Assembly (NCBI GenBank): GCA_021323775.1
Contig: JAJPKK010000302.1
Coordinates: 1 to 64,000 of the forward strand
Reading direction: 5' to 3'
Length of the DNA stretch: 64,000 bases
From: Hyphomicrobiales bacterium
GTDB taxonomy: Bacteria > Pseudomonadota > Alphaproteobacteria > Rhizobiales > Xanthobacteraceae
Below are positions 38,874 to 47,743 of the stretch, in pieces (position 1 is the first letter of the stretch; every line of letters starts with the position of its first letter). A program made the translations under genes and the position numbers. The notes below the pieces were generated by a model. It did not search any database, had not been told where the DNA came from, and saw only the letters and a list, made by a program, of their open reading frames with translations.

Positions 38874-40232
38874 ATGATATTCCTTGACCGAGTGGCGCGG
38901 GTCTTGCGAAACGGCATAGCGGCGGCAGCGGTGCTCGCATGGGCCGGCGGGTCTGTCGAAATCGTGCTGGCCCAATCGTCGCGGTCGCCAGCGAAGACGC
39001 TCAATTCCGCCAAGCAGCGGGACCAAGAACTCGACTCGATCCGGGCGGAGCAGCGCAAAGCCTCCGAAACCGAGCAGCGGCTGACGACCGAGAACAGTGC
39101 CATTGCTGACGAGCGTCGCCGTCTCAATCAATCGCTGATTGCCTCCGCCTCCCGGATTCGGGCCACCGAAGAGCGTATTGCGGCGATGGAAGTGCGTCTG
39201 CGCGAACTCGAAACCAGCGAGGCGAACATCCGCAAGTCGCTCGACGGACGCCGCGCCCAAATCGCGGAGATACTGGCGGCGTTGCAGCGCATCGGCCGCC
39301 GGCCGCCGCCTGCGGTCTTTGTAAGGGCGCAAGACGCTGTCGAATCCTTGCGGATCGGAATGTCGCTAGAAGCCGTGCTGCCGCAGATCCGCAGCGAGGC
39401 CAACAAGCTCCAGATGGAACTCACTGATCTTGAACACGTTAAGGCTGAAAAGGCGGCGGAACACACGCAGCTGGCGGCAGAACTGGCCGACCTCGCGATC
39501 ATGCAGAGAAGCATGGCGTCGCTGATCGACGAGCGCCAGGCGCGACAGGCCGAGGTCGAGCAGGCTATCGCGGCAGAGCGCCAGCGGGCGGCCACGTTGG
39601 CGCGGCAAGTCGACAATCTCAAAGATTTGATCGGAAAGCTTGAGCCCGCGACCGATGGCGCGAAACGCGGTGCGCGAGCCTCGGCCCGCTCCGGTGACGA
39701 GATCAAGACCCCAAATGGCGCGCGGGCGACCCTTGCGGCCCTCAACGATCCGGGCCGTATGACGCCTGCAACTGCCTTTGTTTCGGCTAAAGGCAAGCTC
39801 TCTTTGCCCGTCAGCGGTACGAAGATACGTGAATTCGGCGCCCCCGATGGATCGGGGGCGAATGAGAAGGGGATCTCAATCGCAACCCGGCCGGGCGCCC
39901 AGGTTACCGCACCTTGCGATGGCTGGGTGGTATATGCGGCACCGTACAGATCCTACGGACAACTCTTGATCCTTAACGTGGGCGGCGGCTATCATGTACT
40001 GCTTGCCGGGATGGAACGAATTACGGTTGATCCCGGTCAGTTCGTTCTCACCGGAGAGCCCGTTGCAGTGATGGGAAGCGGCACGCGAGTTGCATCTGCC
40101 TCGGCGGCCGGCTCGTCCTCTGCAATTGGTTCGCCTCAGCCGGTGCTCTATATCGAATTCCGGAAAGATGGGACACCCATCGATTCCAGTCCGTGGTGGG
40201 CGGCAACTGACAACGAAAAGGTTCGTGGATGA
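38874..40232 (+). CDS. Murein hydrolase activator EnvC-like / M23 family peptidase
   Basis: Coiled-coil N-terminal region; C-terminal LytM-like GAQVTAPCDGWVVYAAPYRSYGQLLILNVGGGYHVLLAGM. Confidence 0.92.
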   Translation: MIFLDRVARVLRNGIAAAAVLAWAGGSVEIVLAQSSRSPAKTLNSAKQRDQELDSIRAEQRKASETEQRLTTENSAIADERRRLNQSLIASASRIRATEERIAAMEVRLRELETSEANIRKSLDGRRAQIAEILAALQRIGRRPPPAVFVRAQDAVESLRIGMSLEAVLPQIRSEANKLQMELTDLEHVKAEKAAEHTQLAAELADLAIMQRSMASLIDERQARQAEVEQAIAAERQRAATLARQVDNLKDLIGKLEPATDGAKRGARASARSGDEIKTPNGARATLAALNDPGRMTPATAFVSAKGKLSLPVSGTKIREFGAPDGSGANEKGISIATRPGAQVTAPCDGWVVYAAPYRSYGQLLILNVGGGYHVLLAGMERITVDPGQFVLTGEPVAVMGSGTRVASASAAGSSSAIGSPQPVLYIEFRKDGTPIDSSPWWAATDNEKVRG

Positions 40233-41590
40233 TGCGCAAGACTTCTCTGGTTCTCCTGGGCGCCGTCGCCGGCGCGGCAGTGACGCTTGTTGCCGTGCAG
40301 CCGTCATCCCGGCTGCTGTTGGGCTCGAGCGCAAGGGCGGCGCAGGCTGATACCTACCGCCAGCTTAATCTGTTTGGCGATATCTTCGAGCGCGTGCGCA
40401 CGCATTACGTGGAGAAGCCAGACGAGTCCAAGCTCGTCGAATCGGCCATCAACGGCATGCTCAACGGGCTCGATCCTCATTCGAGCTACATGGACGCCAA
40501 GAGCTTCAAGGATATGCAGATTCAGACCCGCGGCGAGTTCGGCGGGCTAGGTATCGAAGTCACGATGGAGGACGGGCTGGTCAAGGTGGTGGCGCCGATC
40601 GACGATACGCCGGCCGCCAAAGCGGGCATTCGCGCCGGCGATATCATCACTCATCTCGATGACGAGCCGGTTCAGGGCCTGACCCTCAATCAAGCCGTCG
40701 AGAAGATGCGCGGGCTGGTGAACACCAAGATCCGCCTCAAGATCCTGCGCAAAGGCAATGATGCGCCCTTCGAGGTGACCATTGTCCGCGACAATATCCG
40801 CGTTCGCTCGGTGCGCATGAGGCTGGAAGGCGATGATGTCGGCTATATCCGCATTACCCAGTTCAACGAGCAGACCGCCGACGGGCTCAAGAAGGCGATC
40901 GCAGACGTCACCAGTCAGGTGCCGCAGGAGAAGCTTAAGGGCTACGTGATTGATCTCCGCAACAATCCCGGGGGCCTGCTCGATCAGGCGATCTCTGTTT
41001 CCGACGCATTCCTTGAGCGGGGCGAAATCGTCTCCACCCGCGGGCGCGATCCTGAAGAGACCCAGCGCTTCAACGCGCGGCCGGGCGATCTGACCAAAGG
41101 CAAGCCCGTGATCGTTCTCATCAACGGCGGCTCCGCGTCGGCGTCCGAAATCGTGGCGGGAGCGCTGCAGGATCACCGGCGGGCGACGCTGGTGGGAACC
41201 CGCTCCTTCGGCAAGGGTTCGGTGCAGACCATCATTCCTCTCGGCGCCGGCAACGGCGCGTTGCGACTGACCACGGCTCGGTATTTCACGCCGTCCGGCC
41301 GTTCGATACAGGCCAAGGGCATCTCGCCCGACATCGAGGTGCTCCAGGATGTGCCAGAGGAAATGAAGGCGCGGGCCGCCGAGGCCACGAAGGGCGAATC
41401 GTCCCTGCGCGGCCACCTCAAGGCCGAAGGTGACGAGCAATCCGGTTCGCAGTCCTACGTTCCGCCTGAAATCAACGGTGCGAGGAACCCGGACGACAAG
41501 GCCCTTGCCATGGCGCTTGATCTGCTCCACGGCACCAAGACTAATGCGGCGTTCCCGCCGAACCCGAAGTCGGCGACGCTGCCGAATTGA
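40229..41590 (+). CDS. ctpA: S41 family carboxy-terminal processing peptidase
   Basis: LDPHSSYMDAKSFKDMQIQTRGEFGGLGIEV; PDZ; GSASASEIVAGALQDHRRATLVGTRSFGKGSVQTI; 4-nt overlap with the upstream gene. Confidence 0.96.
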   Translation: MMRKTSLVLLGAVAGAAVTLVAVQPSSRLLLGSSARAAQADTYRQLNLFGDIFERVRTHYVEKPDESKLVESAINGMLNGLDPHSSYMDAKSFKDMQIQTRGEFGGLGIEVTMEDGLVKVVAPIDDTPAAKAGIRAGDIITHLDDEPVQGLTLNQAVEKMRGLVNTKIRLKILRKGNDAPFEVTIVRDNIRVRSVRMRLEGDDVGYIRITQFNEQTADGLKKAIADVTSQVPQEKLKGYVIDLRNNPGGLLDQAISVSDAFLERGEIVSTRGRDPEETQRFNARPGDLTKGKPVIVLINGGSASASEIVAGALQDHRRATLVGTRSFGKGSVQTIIPLGAGNGALRLTTARYFTPSGRSIQAKGISPDIEVLQDVPEEMKARAAEATKGESSLRGHLKAEGDEQSGSQSYVPPEINGARNPDDKALAMALDLLHGTKTNAAFPPNPKSATLPN

Positions 41591-41607
41591 TCCTGAATGC
41601 ACTCGGC

Positions 41608-41646
41608 AAACCCGGCGGCCCCTGGGCGCCGCCGGGTTTTGTTTTT
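41608..41646 (+). terminator. Intrinsic terminator after ctpA
   Basis: AAACCCGGCGGCCCCTGGGCGCCGCCGGGTTTTGTTTTT. Confidence 0.85.
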
Positions 41647-41661
41647 CGATTCGTGTGAACC

Positions 41662-42180
41662 ATGCCAGCTTTGAACATGCCCCGTTTCGAGGATTTGCCT
41701 TATCGTCCATGCGTCGGGGTCATGGTGCTCAACCGCGCTGGCCTGGTCTTCATCGGCCGGCGCTCCGAAGGACCGGAGCACATCGACGAAACCCACGTCT
41801 GGCAGATGCCGCAGGGCGGCATTGATCCCAATGAAGACCCGTGGCCGGCCGCGCTGCGTGAACTCTACGAAGAGACCAGCATTCGATCCGTCGAGCATCT
41901 CGGCGAGATTGACGACTGGCTCTCCTATGACATCCCGCGCGAGATCGCTGGCCGGGCATGGGGCGGCCGCTATCGCGGCCAGACCCAGAAGTGGTATGCG
42001 CTGCGCTTCACCGGCGACGACAGCGAGATCAACATTTCCTCGCCCGGGGGCGGCGGCCACGATCCCGAATTCATTGCGTGGAAATGGGAGCCAATGGAGC
42101 GCCTCCCCGATCTTGTGGTGCCGTTCAAGCGACCGACCTATGAACGGGTGGTGCGAGAATTCTCGAAGTTCGCCAGTTGA
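41662..42180 (+). CDS. rppH: RNA pyrophosphohydrolase (Nudix)
   Basis: [49 protein letters not shown]. Confidence 0.95.
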   Translation: MPALNMPRFEDLPYRPCVGVMVLNRAGLVFIGRRSEGPEHIDETHVWQMPQGGIDPNEDPWPAALRELYEETSIRSVEHLGEIDDWLSYDIPREIAGRAWGGRYRGQTQKWYALRFTGDDSEINISSPGGGGHDPEFIAWKWEPMERLPDLVVPFKRPTYERVVREFSKFAS

Positions 42181-42206
42181 TGCCGGGGCGATCACAGGGG
42201 TTGCAC

Positions 42207-42785
42207 CTACAGATCGCTCAGCGCCTCCATGAACCGCAGCTTGATTGCATGGCCGTCGCGAATGGGCAGCACGCGGGGCGCAGCGTCGCTTGAGATCCGC
42301 GCCTGAACCAGAATTGGCCCGGCGCCATTGTGAACGAGGTCGCGGATCCGGTTCACGGCGCCGATCTCCGACACGTGAATCCCGTCGGCGAACTTGCATG
42401 CTTTTGCCACCGCAACGAGGTCTATGCCGGCCCGCGTGTGGCTCGGCTGCATGCCGGTCTCGCCGTAACGCTGGTTGTCGAGCACGACGATGACGAGATT
42501 TCCCGGCTGCTTCACGCCGATGGTGGCAAGGCTGCCCAGTCCCATCAGAGCCTCGCCGTCGCCCGTCAGCACCAGGACCCGATGTGCCGGCTGCGCCAGC
42601 GCCAAGCCAAGACCGATCATGGCGGCGCTCCCCATGGCGCCCCAGAGATAGAAGTTGAGCGGATGATCGCCGCAGGCCGCAACGTCATAAGTGGGAGAGC
42701 CAAGCCCGGCGATAACCAGCAGGTTCTTGCGGTCGAGGAGCAGCTTCCCGACGAACTCGCGCCGGTCCAGCATCACTTGGTCCAT
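42207..42785 (-). CDS. TPP-binding beta subunit of a sulfopyruvate/phosphonopyruvate decarboxylase-like enzyme
   Basis: GLGSPTYDVAACGDHPLNFYLWGAMGSAAMIGLGLALAQP; TGDGEALMGLGSLATIG..NLVIVVLDNQRYGETG. Confidence 0.85.
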   Translation of the reverse strand: MDQVMLDRREFVGKLLLDRKNLLVIAGLGSPTYDVAACGDHPLNFYLWGAMGSAAMIGLGLALAQPAHRVLVLTGDGEALMGLGSLATIGVKQPGNLVIVVLDNQRYGETGMQPSHTRAGIDLVAVAKACKFADGIHVSEIGAVNRIRDLVHNGAGPILVQARISSDAAPRVLPIRDGHAIKLRFMEALSDL

Positions 42786-43306
42786 TCCTTGCGGCCGATC
42801 AGCCGTTGCGCCAGCAGGATTGCGACCGGCAAATTGCCGTTGAAAGCCATGTCGCAGCCCGCGCCGACGATCTCGTCTACGTCGCCCGGTTCTTCGACCC
42901 GGTAGGTCAGGAAGGAACAGAGCTTCAGGCTCGCCTCGGTGATTGCGCCCATTGGCACCTGCCAGGGGTTGAACTCGGCAAACTCGCCGCGCATGGTGAC
43001 GAGCAGGAGGCAGGGGAAGCCGCAGTTCCCCAGCAGCGAGAACATATTGATGCAGTTGCCGACGCCGCTGCTCTGCATCAGGAGGGCGGCGCGCTCCCCG
43101 CCGAGCGCCGCGCCGGCCACAAGGCCGACGCCTTCTTCTTCGGTTGTCAGCACGACGTCATGGATATCGGGATCATGGACGCACAGCTCGATCAGGCGGC
43201 TGTGCCCGGCGTCCGGCACGTATCCGACCTGCCGGATGCCGACTCGCCGGAAATGCGCATAAATCGCCTCCGGCCAATTCAGTGCGGTTTTCGTCCTGTC
43301 GTCCAA
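42773..43306 (-). CDS. Alpha (Pyr) subunit of a sulfopyruvate/phosphonopyruvate decarboxylase-like enzyme
   Basis: AIYAHFRRVGIRQVGYVPDAGHSRLIEL; TTEEEGVGLVAGAALGGERAALLMQSSGVGNCINMFSLLG; 13-nt overlap with the beta subunit. Confidence 0.83.
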   Translation of the reverse strand: MDDRTKTALNWPEAIYAHFRRVGIRQVGYVPDAGHSRLIELCVHDPDIHDVVLTTEEEGVGLVAGAALGGERAALLMQSSGVGNCINMFSLLGNCGFPCLLLVTMRGEFAEFNPWQVPMGAITEASLKLCSFLTYRVEEPGDVDEIVGAGCDMAFNGNLPVAILLAQRLIGRKEWTK

Positions 43307-43309
43307 GGC

Positions 43310-44593
43310 TTAAGGATCCCGCACAACCGAAGTGTCCAGGTCCACAAGGGTGCTGACGTTGTCCCGGGTGGCGGGATCGGGTCCTCTTCCCTCAGCGAAG
43401 GCGCGGTCTGCGTCGCGCGCCGCCCGCAGCATCGACGGCAGAGCGTAGTTTCCCTCTATGCAGCGCGGCTCGTAATAGATTCGATTTTCCTGCTCGCTCT
43501 GGCGCGTGAACTCCTGCTTGACGGTCCAAGGCTTCGTCCACACGCTGGGGTCTTCGACGGTGACTTCATATTCGAGGGTGCTCGCGCCGGTTCGCGTCCA
43601 GCGCTCGACCAGATGCAAATTCTCGCGCGAGCCGAAGAAATCGGTTTTCGGACTGAAGTTGGTCACGTCGATCACAAGAGTGTCGCCCTCCCAATGGCCG
43701 CGCGAGTCGCCGTACCACTGGCGGATGGCGGCCGGCAAGTGGGGGCTCCGGTTCATGACGATGTTGCGCTGCCAGCCCTCTCCCTGCCCCACGTCATAGA
43801 ACATCGAGATGCCCCCTGGGGTCTGCACGATCCGCCTGAAGCTTCCGCCGAATGCGGTTCCGAATTCGGGCAGTTGAAGCGTCAGGCAGCGGTCCGACAA
43901 CGAGCCGTCCTCCGGACCATCGTAGCGGTTGATGCGCCCGAAGTTGGCAGCGTTGTAGCGAGGGGGAGGCTCCGCGCGTCGCGGTGAGGGCACAGGATCG
44001 TATTTTCCGCCCCTGCACTGCCCCGACTTCGTTTTGCACGTCTCGGTCGCCTGCAGCAGGGCGAGACGATATTCGCGATCGGCCGCGGCCGCCTTCTGGG
44101 CAGCCGCGGTCAGCGGCGGTATCCGGCCATCCGGCGGATCGACAATCCGCGACGTGCGCGGCCCGGTGTGCTTCGTGGTCAAGAAGACGGCCAGGTTGTA
44201 GGCGCCGGCGAGGTCGCGGTCGGTCGCGCGCCGGTCAAGCAGCGCCGACCGCTGCCTGTCCAACTCCGCCCGCTGCGCCTCGGTGAAGAACTCCTGGTTC
44301 GCATATCTGGCGGGGCGCTGCAAGGGCGTGTCAAATTCATCAGTCCAGATCCCCTGCAGGTCGGGGTCGCCCCAGGGCGTCTTCGGCGCCGCGGATGCGG
44401 CCGAAGTGGCCTGCGCCTGAGCCGTCGGCGGACCGACGGATGCCGAAATGAGGGCAGCGGCTGCGGCAAGGGCCGCGGTCGACATCGACGCTGAGAACCT
44501 CTCGGACATCATGACCTCCATTTTTGCCTCGCGGCTTGTGGCTCGAACCGAGTTTCTCTGAATGGGCAGCGTGACCCGCGCGCTCCCGGTCAC
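43310..44593 (-). CDS. Secreted protein of unknown function (PWGDPDLQGIWT family)
   Basis: Signal peptide followed by KTPWGDPDLQGIWTDEFDTPLQRP...WYGDSRGHWEGDTLVIDVTNFSPKT. Confidence 0.7.
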   Translation of the reverse strand: MTGSARVTLPIQRNSVRATSREAKMEVMMSERFSASMSTAALAAAAALISASVGPPTAQAQATSAASAAPKTPWGDPDLQGIWTDEFDTPLQRPARYANQEFFTEAQRAELDRQRSALLDRRATDRDLAGAYNLAVFLTTKHTGPRTSRIVDPPDGRIPPLTAAAQKAAAADREYRLALLQATETCKTKSGQCRGGKYDPVPSPRRAEPPPRYNAANFGRINRYDGPEDGSLSDRCLTLQLPEFGTAFGGSFRRIVQTPGGISMFYDVGQGEGWQRNIVMNRSPHLPAAIRQWYGDSRGHWEGDTLVIDVTNFSPKTDFFGSRENLHLVERWTRTGASTLEYEVTVEDPSVWTKPWTVKQEFTRQSEQENRIYYEPRCIEGNYALPSMLRAARDADRAFAEGRGPDPATRDNVSTLVDLDTSVVRDP

Positions 44594-45204
44594 AAATCCT
44601 GAGTACGGCGGGCGGTCGCGTGCTCCCAGACTTTGTCGCGGTCGTCGTCAAACACCAAGGCGGGATCGGCCGGCGCCGTGTACCAGACATTGCGGGCCAG
44701 TTCGCCCTCGAGCTGTCCGGGCGCCCAGCCGGCGTAGCCGAAAGCGATGAGGCTCTTCGTCGGGCCGGCGCTGCGGGCCATGTCGGGCAGGACTGCGCTG
44801 CTCGGGGTCGCGGCGAGGCGGGCGTCGATGTCAAGCGTTTCCGCGCGACGATAATCGGCGCCGTGAATGACGAAGCTGACCTCAGGCTGCACCGGGCCGC
44901 CCAGAAAGATGCGGACGTTGCCGGAGGCGGTGGCGTCTTTGTTGCCGAACACCGCAAGAAGGTCCGTCAGCGGCTTTTCGCCCAGCGGCCGGTTGATGAC
45001 AATTCCGAGCGCGCCATCGCTGTCATGTCGGACCATCAGGATCACGGCATGGTCGAAGCGGGGATCCCGCATCGCGGGGGTCGCAATGAGGAATTGGCCT
45101 TTGAGCGACGGCGGCGCCTCGGTCGCATGGGGGGACGTCGCCGTCAGGGCTGCCGACAGCACGAGGACAGCAAGAATCAGGCGCTGGGCGGCGATGAAAG
45201 GCAT
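44590..45204 (-). CDS. YqgE/AlgH family protein with N-terminal signal peptide
   Basis: LKGQFLIATPAMRDPRFDHAVILMVRHDSDGALGIVINRPLG; FLGGPVQPEVSFVIHG; FGYAGWAPGQLEGELARNVWYTAPAD. Confidence 0.92.
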   Translation of the reverse strand: MPFIAAQRLILAVLVLSAALTATSPHATEAPPSLKGQFLIATPAMRDPRFDHAVILMVRHDSDGALGIVINRPLGEKPLTDLLAVFGNKDATASGNVRIFLGGPVQPEVSFVIHGADYRRAETLDIDARLAATPSSAVLPDMARSAGPTKSLIAFGYAGWAPGQLEGELARNVWYTAPADPALVFDDDRDKVWEHATARRTQDL

Positions 45205-45331
45205 GAGACTCTCCTTGGAACATGTCGCGGATGCCAACGCTCACGCAGGATACCAGCGCGCGGGAAATTCTGCACGGCGCTGCTCGCATCCGTGTCGTAA
45301 TTGGGCGGGAACGGCGAGAATCCGCCGGCCC

Positions 45332-46336
45332 TCACACAACCTTGACCAGCAGCTTTCCGAAGTTCTTGCCCTGGAGCAGGCCGAGGAAGGCAGCCGGCGC
45401 GTTTTCCAGGCCGTCGACTACGTCTTCGCGATATCTAAGCCGGCCGCTGCGCACCCAGGCGCTGGCTTCGCGCTGGAAATCGGCCTCCCTGGCGGCGAAA
45501 TCCGTTACGATGAAACCGCGCAAGGTGAGGCGCTTGCGCAGCACCGAGAACATGTCGGGGCCTGGAATGGGCGCCGTGGCGTTGTACTGGGCGATCAGCC
45601 CGCACACGGGGATGCGAGCGAAATCGTTGAGCAGCGGCCACACGGCTTGCTGGACTGCGCCGCCCACGTTCTCGAAATAAACGTCGATGCCGGCCGGGCA
45701 TGCGGCGTCGAGCCGCCGCGCAAAGTCAGCAGCGCGATGGTCCACACAGGCATCGAAGCCAAGTTCCTCGACCACGTAGCGGCACTTGTCCGGCCCGCCG
45801 GCAATCCCCACTGCGCGGCATCCCTTGATCTTGGCGATCTGCCCGACCACCGACCCGACGGCGCCGGACGCCGCCGCAACCGCGACGGTCTCGCCCGGCT
45901 TGGGCTGGCCAATTTCCAGGAGCCCCGCCCAGGCCGTCATGCCCGGCATGCCGAGGACGCCGAGCGCGGTTGTTACCGGAGCCGCCGCGGGATCGAGCTT
46001 GCGCAAGCCGACGCCGCTGGAAAGCGCGTAATCCTGCCAGCCCCCATAGCCCAGCACGATATCGCCGACGGCGAATTTGGCATTTCGCGACTCCACGATC
46101 TCGCCGACCGTGCCGCCCACCATGGGCTCGCCGATCTCCACCGGCTTGGCGTAAGACCTCGCGGCGCTCATACGGCCGCGCATATAGGGGTCGAGCGACA
46201 GATAGCGGATGCGCATCAGCACCTCCCCGTCGCCCGGCTGCGGCGCCGGCCTTTGCACCAATTCGAAATTGTCGGGTCCTGGCGCGCCGGCGGGCCGGCT
46301 CTTGAGCAGGATTTGGCGATTGATGCCGGCAGTCAT
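45332..46336 (-). CDS. NADP-dependent oxidoreductase, MDR family (leukotriene B4 12-hydroxydehydrogenase/CurA-like)
   Basis: RYLSLDPYMRGRMS; AAASGAVGSVVGQIAKIKGCRAVGIAGGPDKCRYVVEELGFDACVDH; DVYFENVGG. Confidence 0.93.
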   Translation of the reverse strand: MTAGINRQILLKSRPAGAPGPDNFELVQRPAPQPGDGEVLMRIRYLSLDPYMRGRMSAARSYAKPVEIGEPMVGGTVGEIVESRNAKFAVGDIVLGYGGWQDYALSSGVGLRKLDPAAAPVTTALGVLGMPGMTAWAGLLEIGQPKPGETVAVAAASGAVGSVVGQIAKIKGCRAVGIAGGPDKCRYVVEELGFDACVDHRAADFARRLDAACPAGIDVYFENVGGAVQQAVWPLLNDFARIPVCGLIAQYNATAPIPGPDMFSVLRKRLTLRGFIVTDFAAREADFQREASAWVRSGRLRYREDVVDGLENAPAAFLGLLQGKNFGKLLVKVV

Positions 46337-46616
46337 GGCGGCCTCCTTGCGGTCGTGAGCGTCGAGCGCGTCGAGATGGTGCCATTTGGCGCTATGTTGC
46401 CAGTAGTTGAGCGTCTTTATGGCAATACATGGATTCCGCCGGCATCATCGTCCGCGGCGCAAGCGTGGACGGGGGGCCGCAAGCCGCCCGGATTCGCGGC
46501 GGGGCTCTATTAAGGCCGGAGGACCGCCACAGGGCCGGCGCTCCCGCCTTGAGAAATGGCGCCCGCGCCGCTAACCTCCTCGGCAACACGCCGGATCGGC
46601 AAATCTCGGAGGTCTC

Positions 46617-46970
46617 ATGATGGATATCCGTGCTGCTGCGTGCATCCTCGTAACCGTCGCCTCGGTGGGCGCCGCCTCGGCGCATCACGGCTGGGGCAGC
46701 TACGACGCCACCAAGGTTTTCACCATCAATGCGCCGGTGGAGACGCTGACCTGGGCCGACCCCCATACCCACATTACGCTCAAATACCAGGGCAATGTCT
46801 GGGAGGCGACGCTGGCGCCGCTGTTTCGCATGCAGGCGCGGGGCGTGAAGGAGGAGATGCTCAAGCCCGGCACCATCGTAACCGTCGTGGGCTATCCGTC
46901 GACGCAGAAGCAATACGAGATGCGCGCCGAACGCATCACAATCGGCGGCAAGACCGTCGAACTGCGCTGA
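46617..46970 (+). CDS. DUF6152-like secreted protein
   Basis: Signal peptide; SAHHGWGSYDATKVFTINAPVETLTWADPHTHITLKYQGNVWEATLAP. Confidence 0.75.
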   Translation: MMDIRAAACILVTVASVGAASAHHGWGSYDATKVFTINAPVETLTWADPHTHITLKYQGNVWEATLAPLFRMQARGVKEEMLKPGTIVTVVGYPSTQKQYEMRAERITIGGKTVELR

Positions 46971-46980
46971 CGCGCCGGAG

Positions 46981-47469
46981 ATGGCGCACGGCGCGCTTGC
47001 GGATATCATCACGGCCGCATTCACAGCGCTCGAGCAGTCGAGCCTTGGCGCGGCGGCGCGCGGGTCGGCGTGGCTCTATCCGCTTGCCAACCTCAGTCAC
47101 GTGTTAGGTGCGGCGCTGCTGGTCGGCGCCATCGTGACCTTCGACATCCAGGTGCTGCGGCACGCCAAGAATGCCGGCGTCATCGCCCGGGCCGTCACGC
47201 CCGTCGCGGCATTCGGCCTCGCCCTGCAGATCGCGTCGGGCACGGTGCTGCTGGCGGCGGATGCGATGCCGGTGGTGGTCAACCCGGTCTTCCAGTTCAA
47301 GATGGCGATGTTCGCCCTCGGACTTGTCAACGTCGCGGTGTTCCGCTGGCGCTTTGGCGGCCACCTCAAGGCGGAGGGGCCGCTTGAAGGGGCCATATGG
47401 CCCGCGGCATTGTCTCTGGCGAGCTGGCTGCTGGTGCTCCTGGCGGGGCGTTTTATCGCCTATCTGTGA
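46981..47469 (+). CDS. Small polytopic membrane protein (DUF6644-like)
   Basis: LEQSSLGAAARGSAWLYPLANLSHVLGAALLVGAIVTFDIQVLR..; four hydrophobic segments; 10 nt after the DUF6152-like gene. Confidence 0.7.
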   Translation: MAHGALADIITAAFTALEQSSLGAAARGSAWLYPLANLSHVLGAALLVGAIVTFDIQVLRHAKNAGVIARAVTPVAAFGLALQIASGTVLLAADAMPVVVNPVFQFKMAMFALGLVNVAVFRWRFGGHLKAEGPLEGAIWPAALSLASWLLVLLAGRFIAYL

Positions 47470-47644
47470 GCGGCTCGAGATGAGAGCTGATTTCGATTGA
47501 GTCAATCTCTTGTAGCAAGGCGAAGCGTGCCACCCCGCTCGCGGCGAGCGTCCCTGTCTTTGTGCAGTTCACGTACGTGGCGCCGGGCACGGCGCGCAAG
47601 TGCGCGGCCTTTGTCCGCCCTGCGACACCGTGAATCTTTCGCTC

Positions 47645-47732
47645 GTAGGATGGGTTGAGCGAAAGCGAAACCCATCAAGGCCCAGCATCGGGCGAGGCCT
47701 ACCGTGGTTTCGCTGCGCTCAACCCACCCTAC
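47645..47732. repeat. Family-A palindromic repeat
   Basis: GTAGGATGGGTTGAGCGAAAGCGAAACCCATC ... GTGGTTTCGCTGCGCTCAACCCACCCTAC. Confidence 0.9.
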
Positions 47733-47743
47733 AAATCTCGCGC

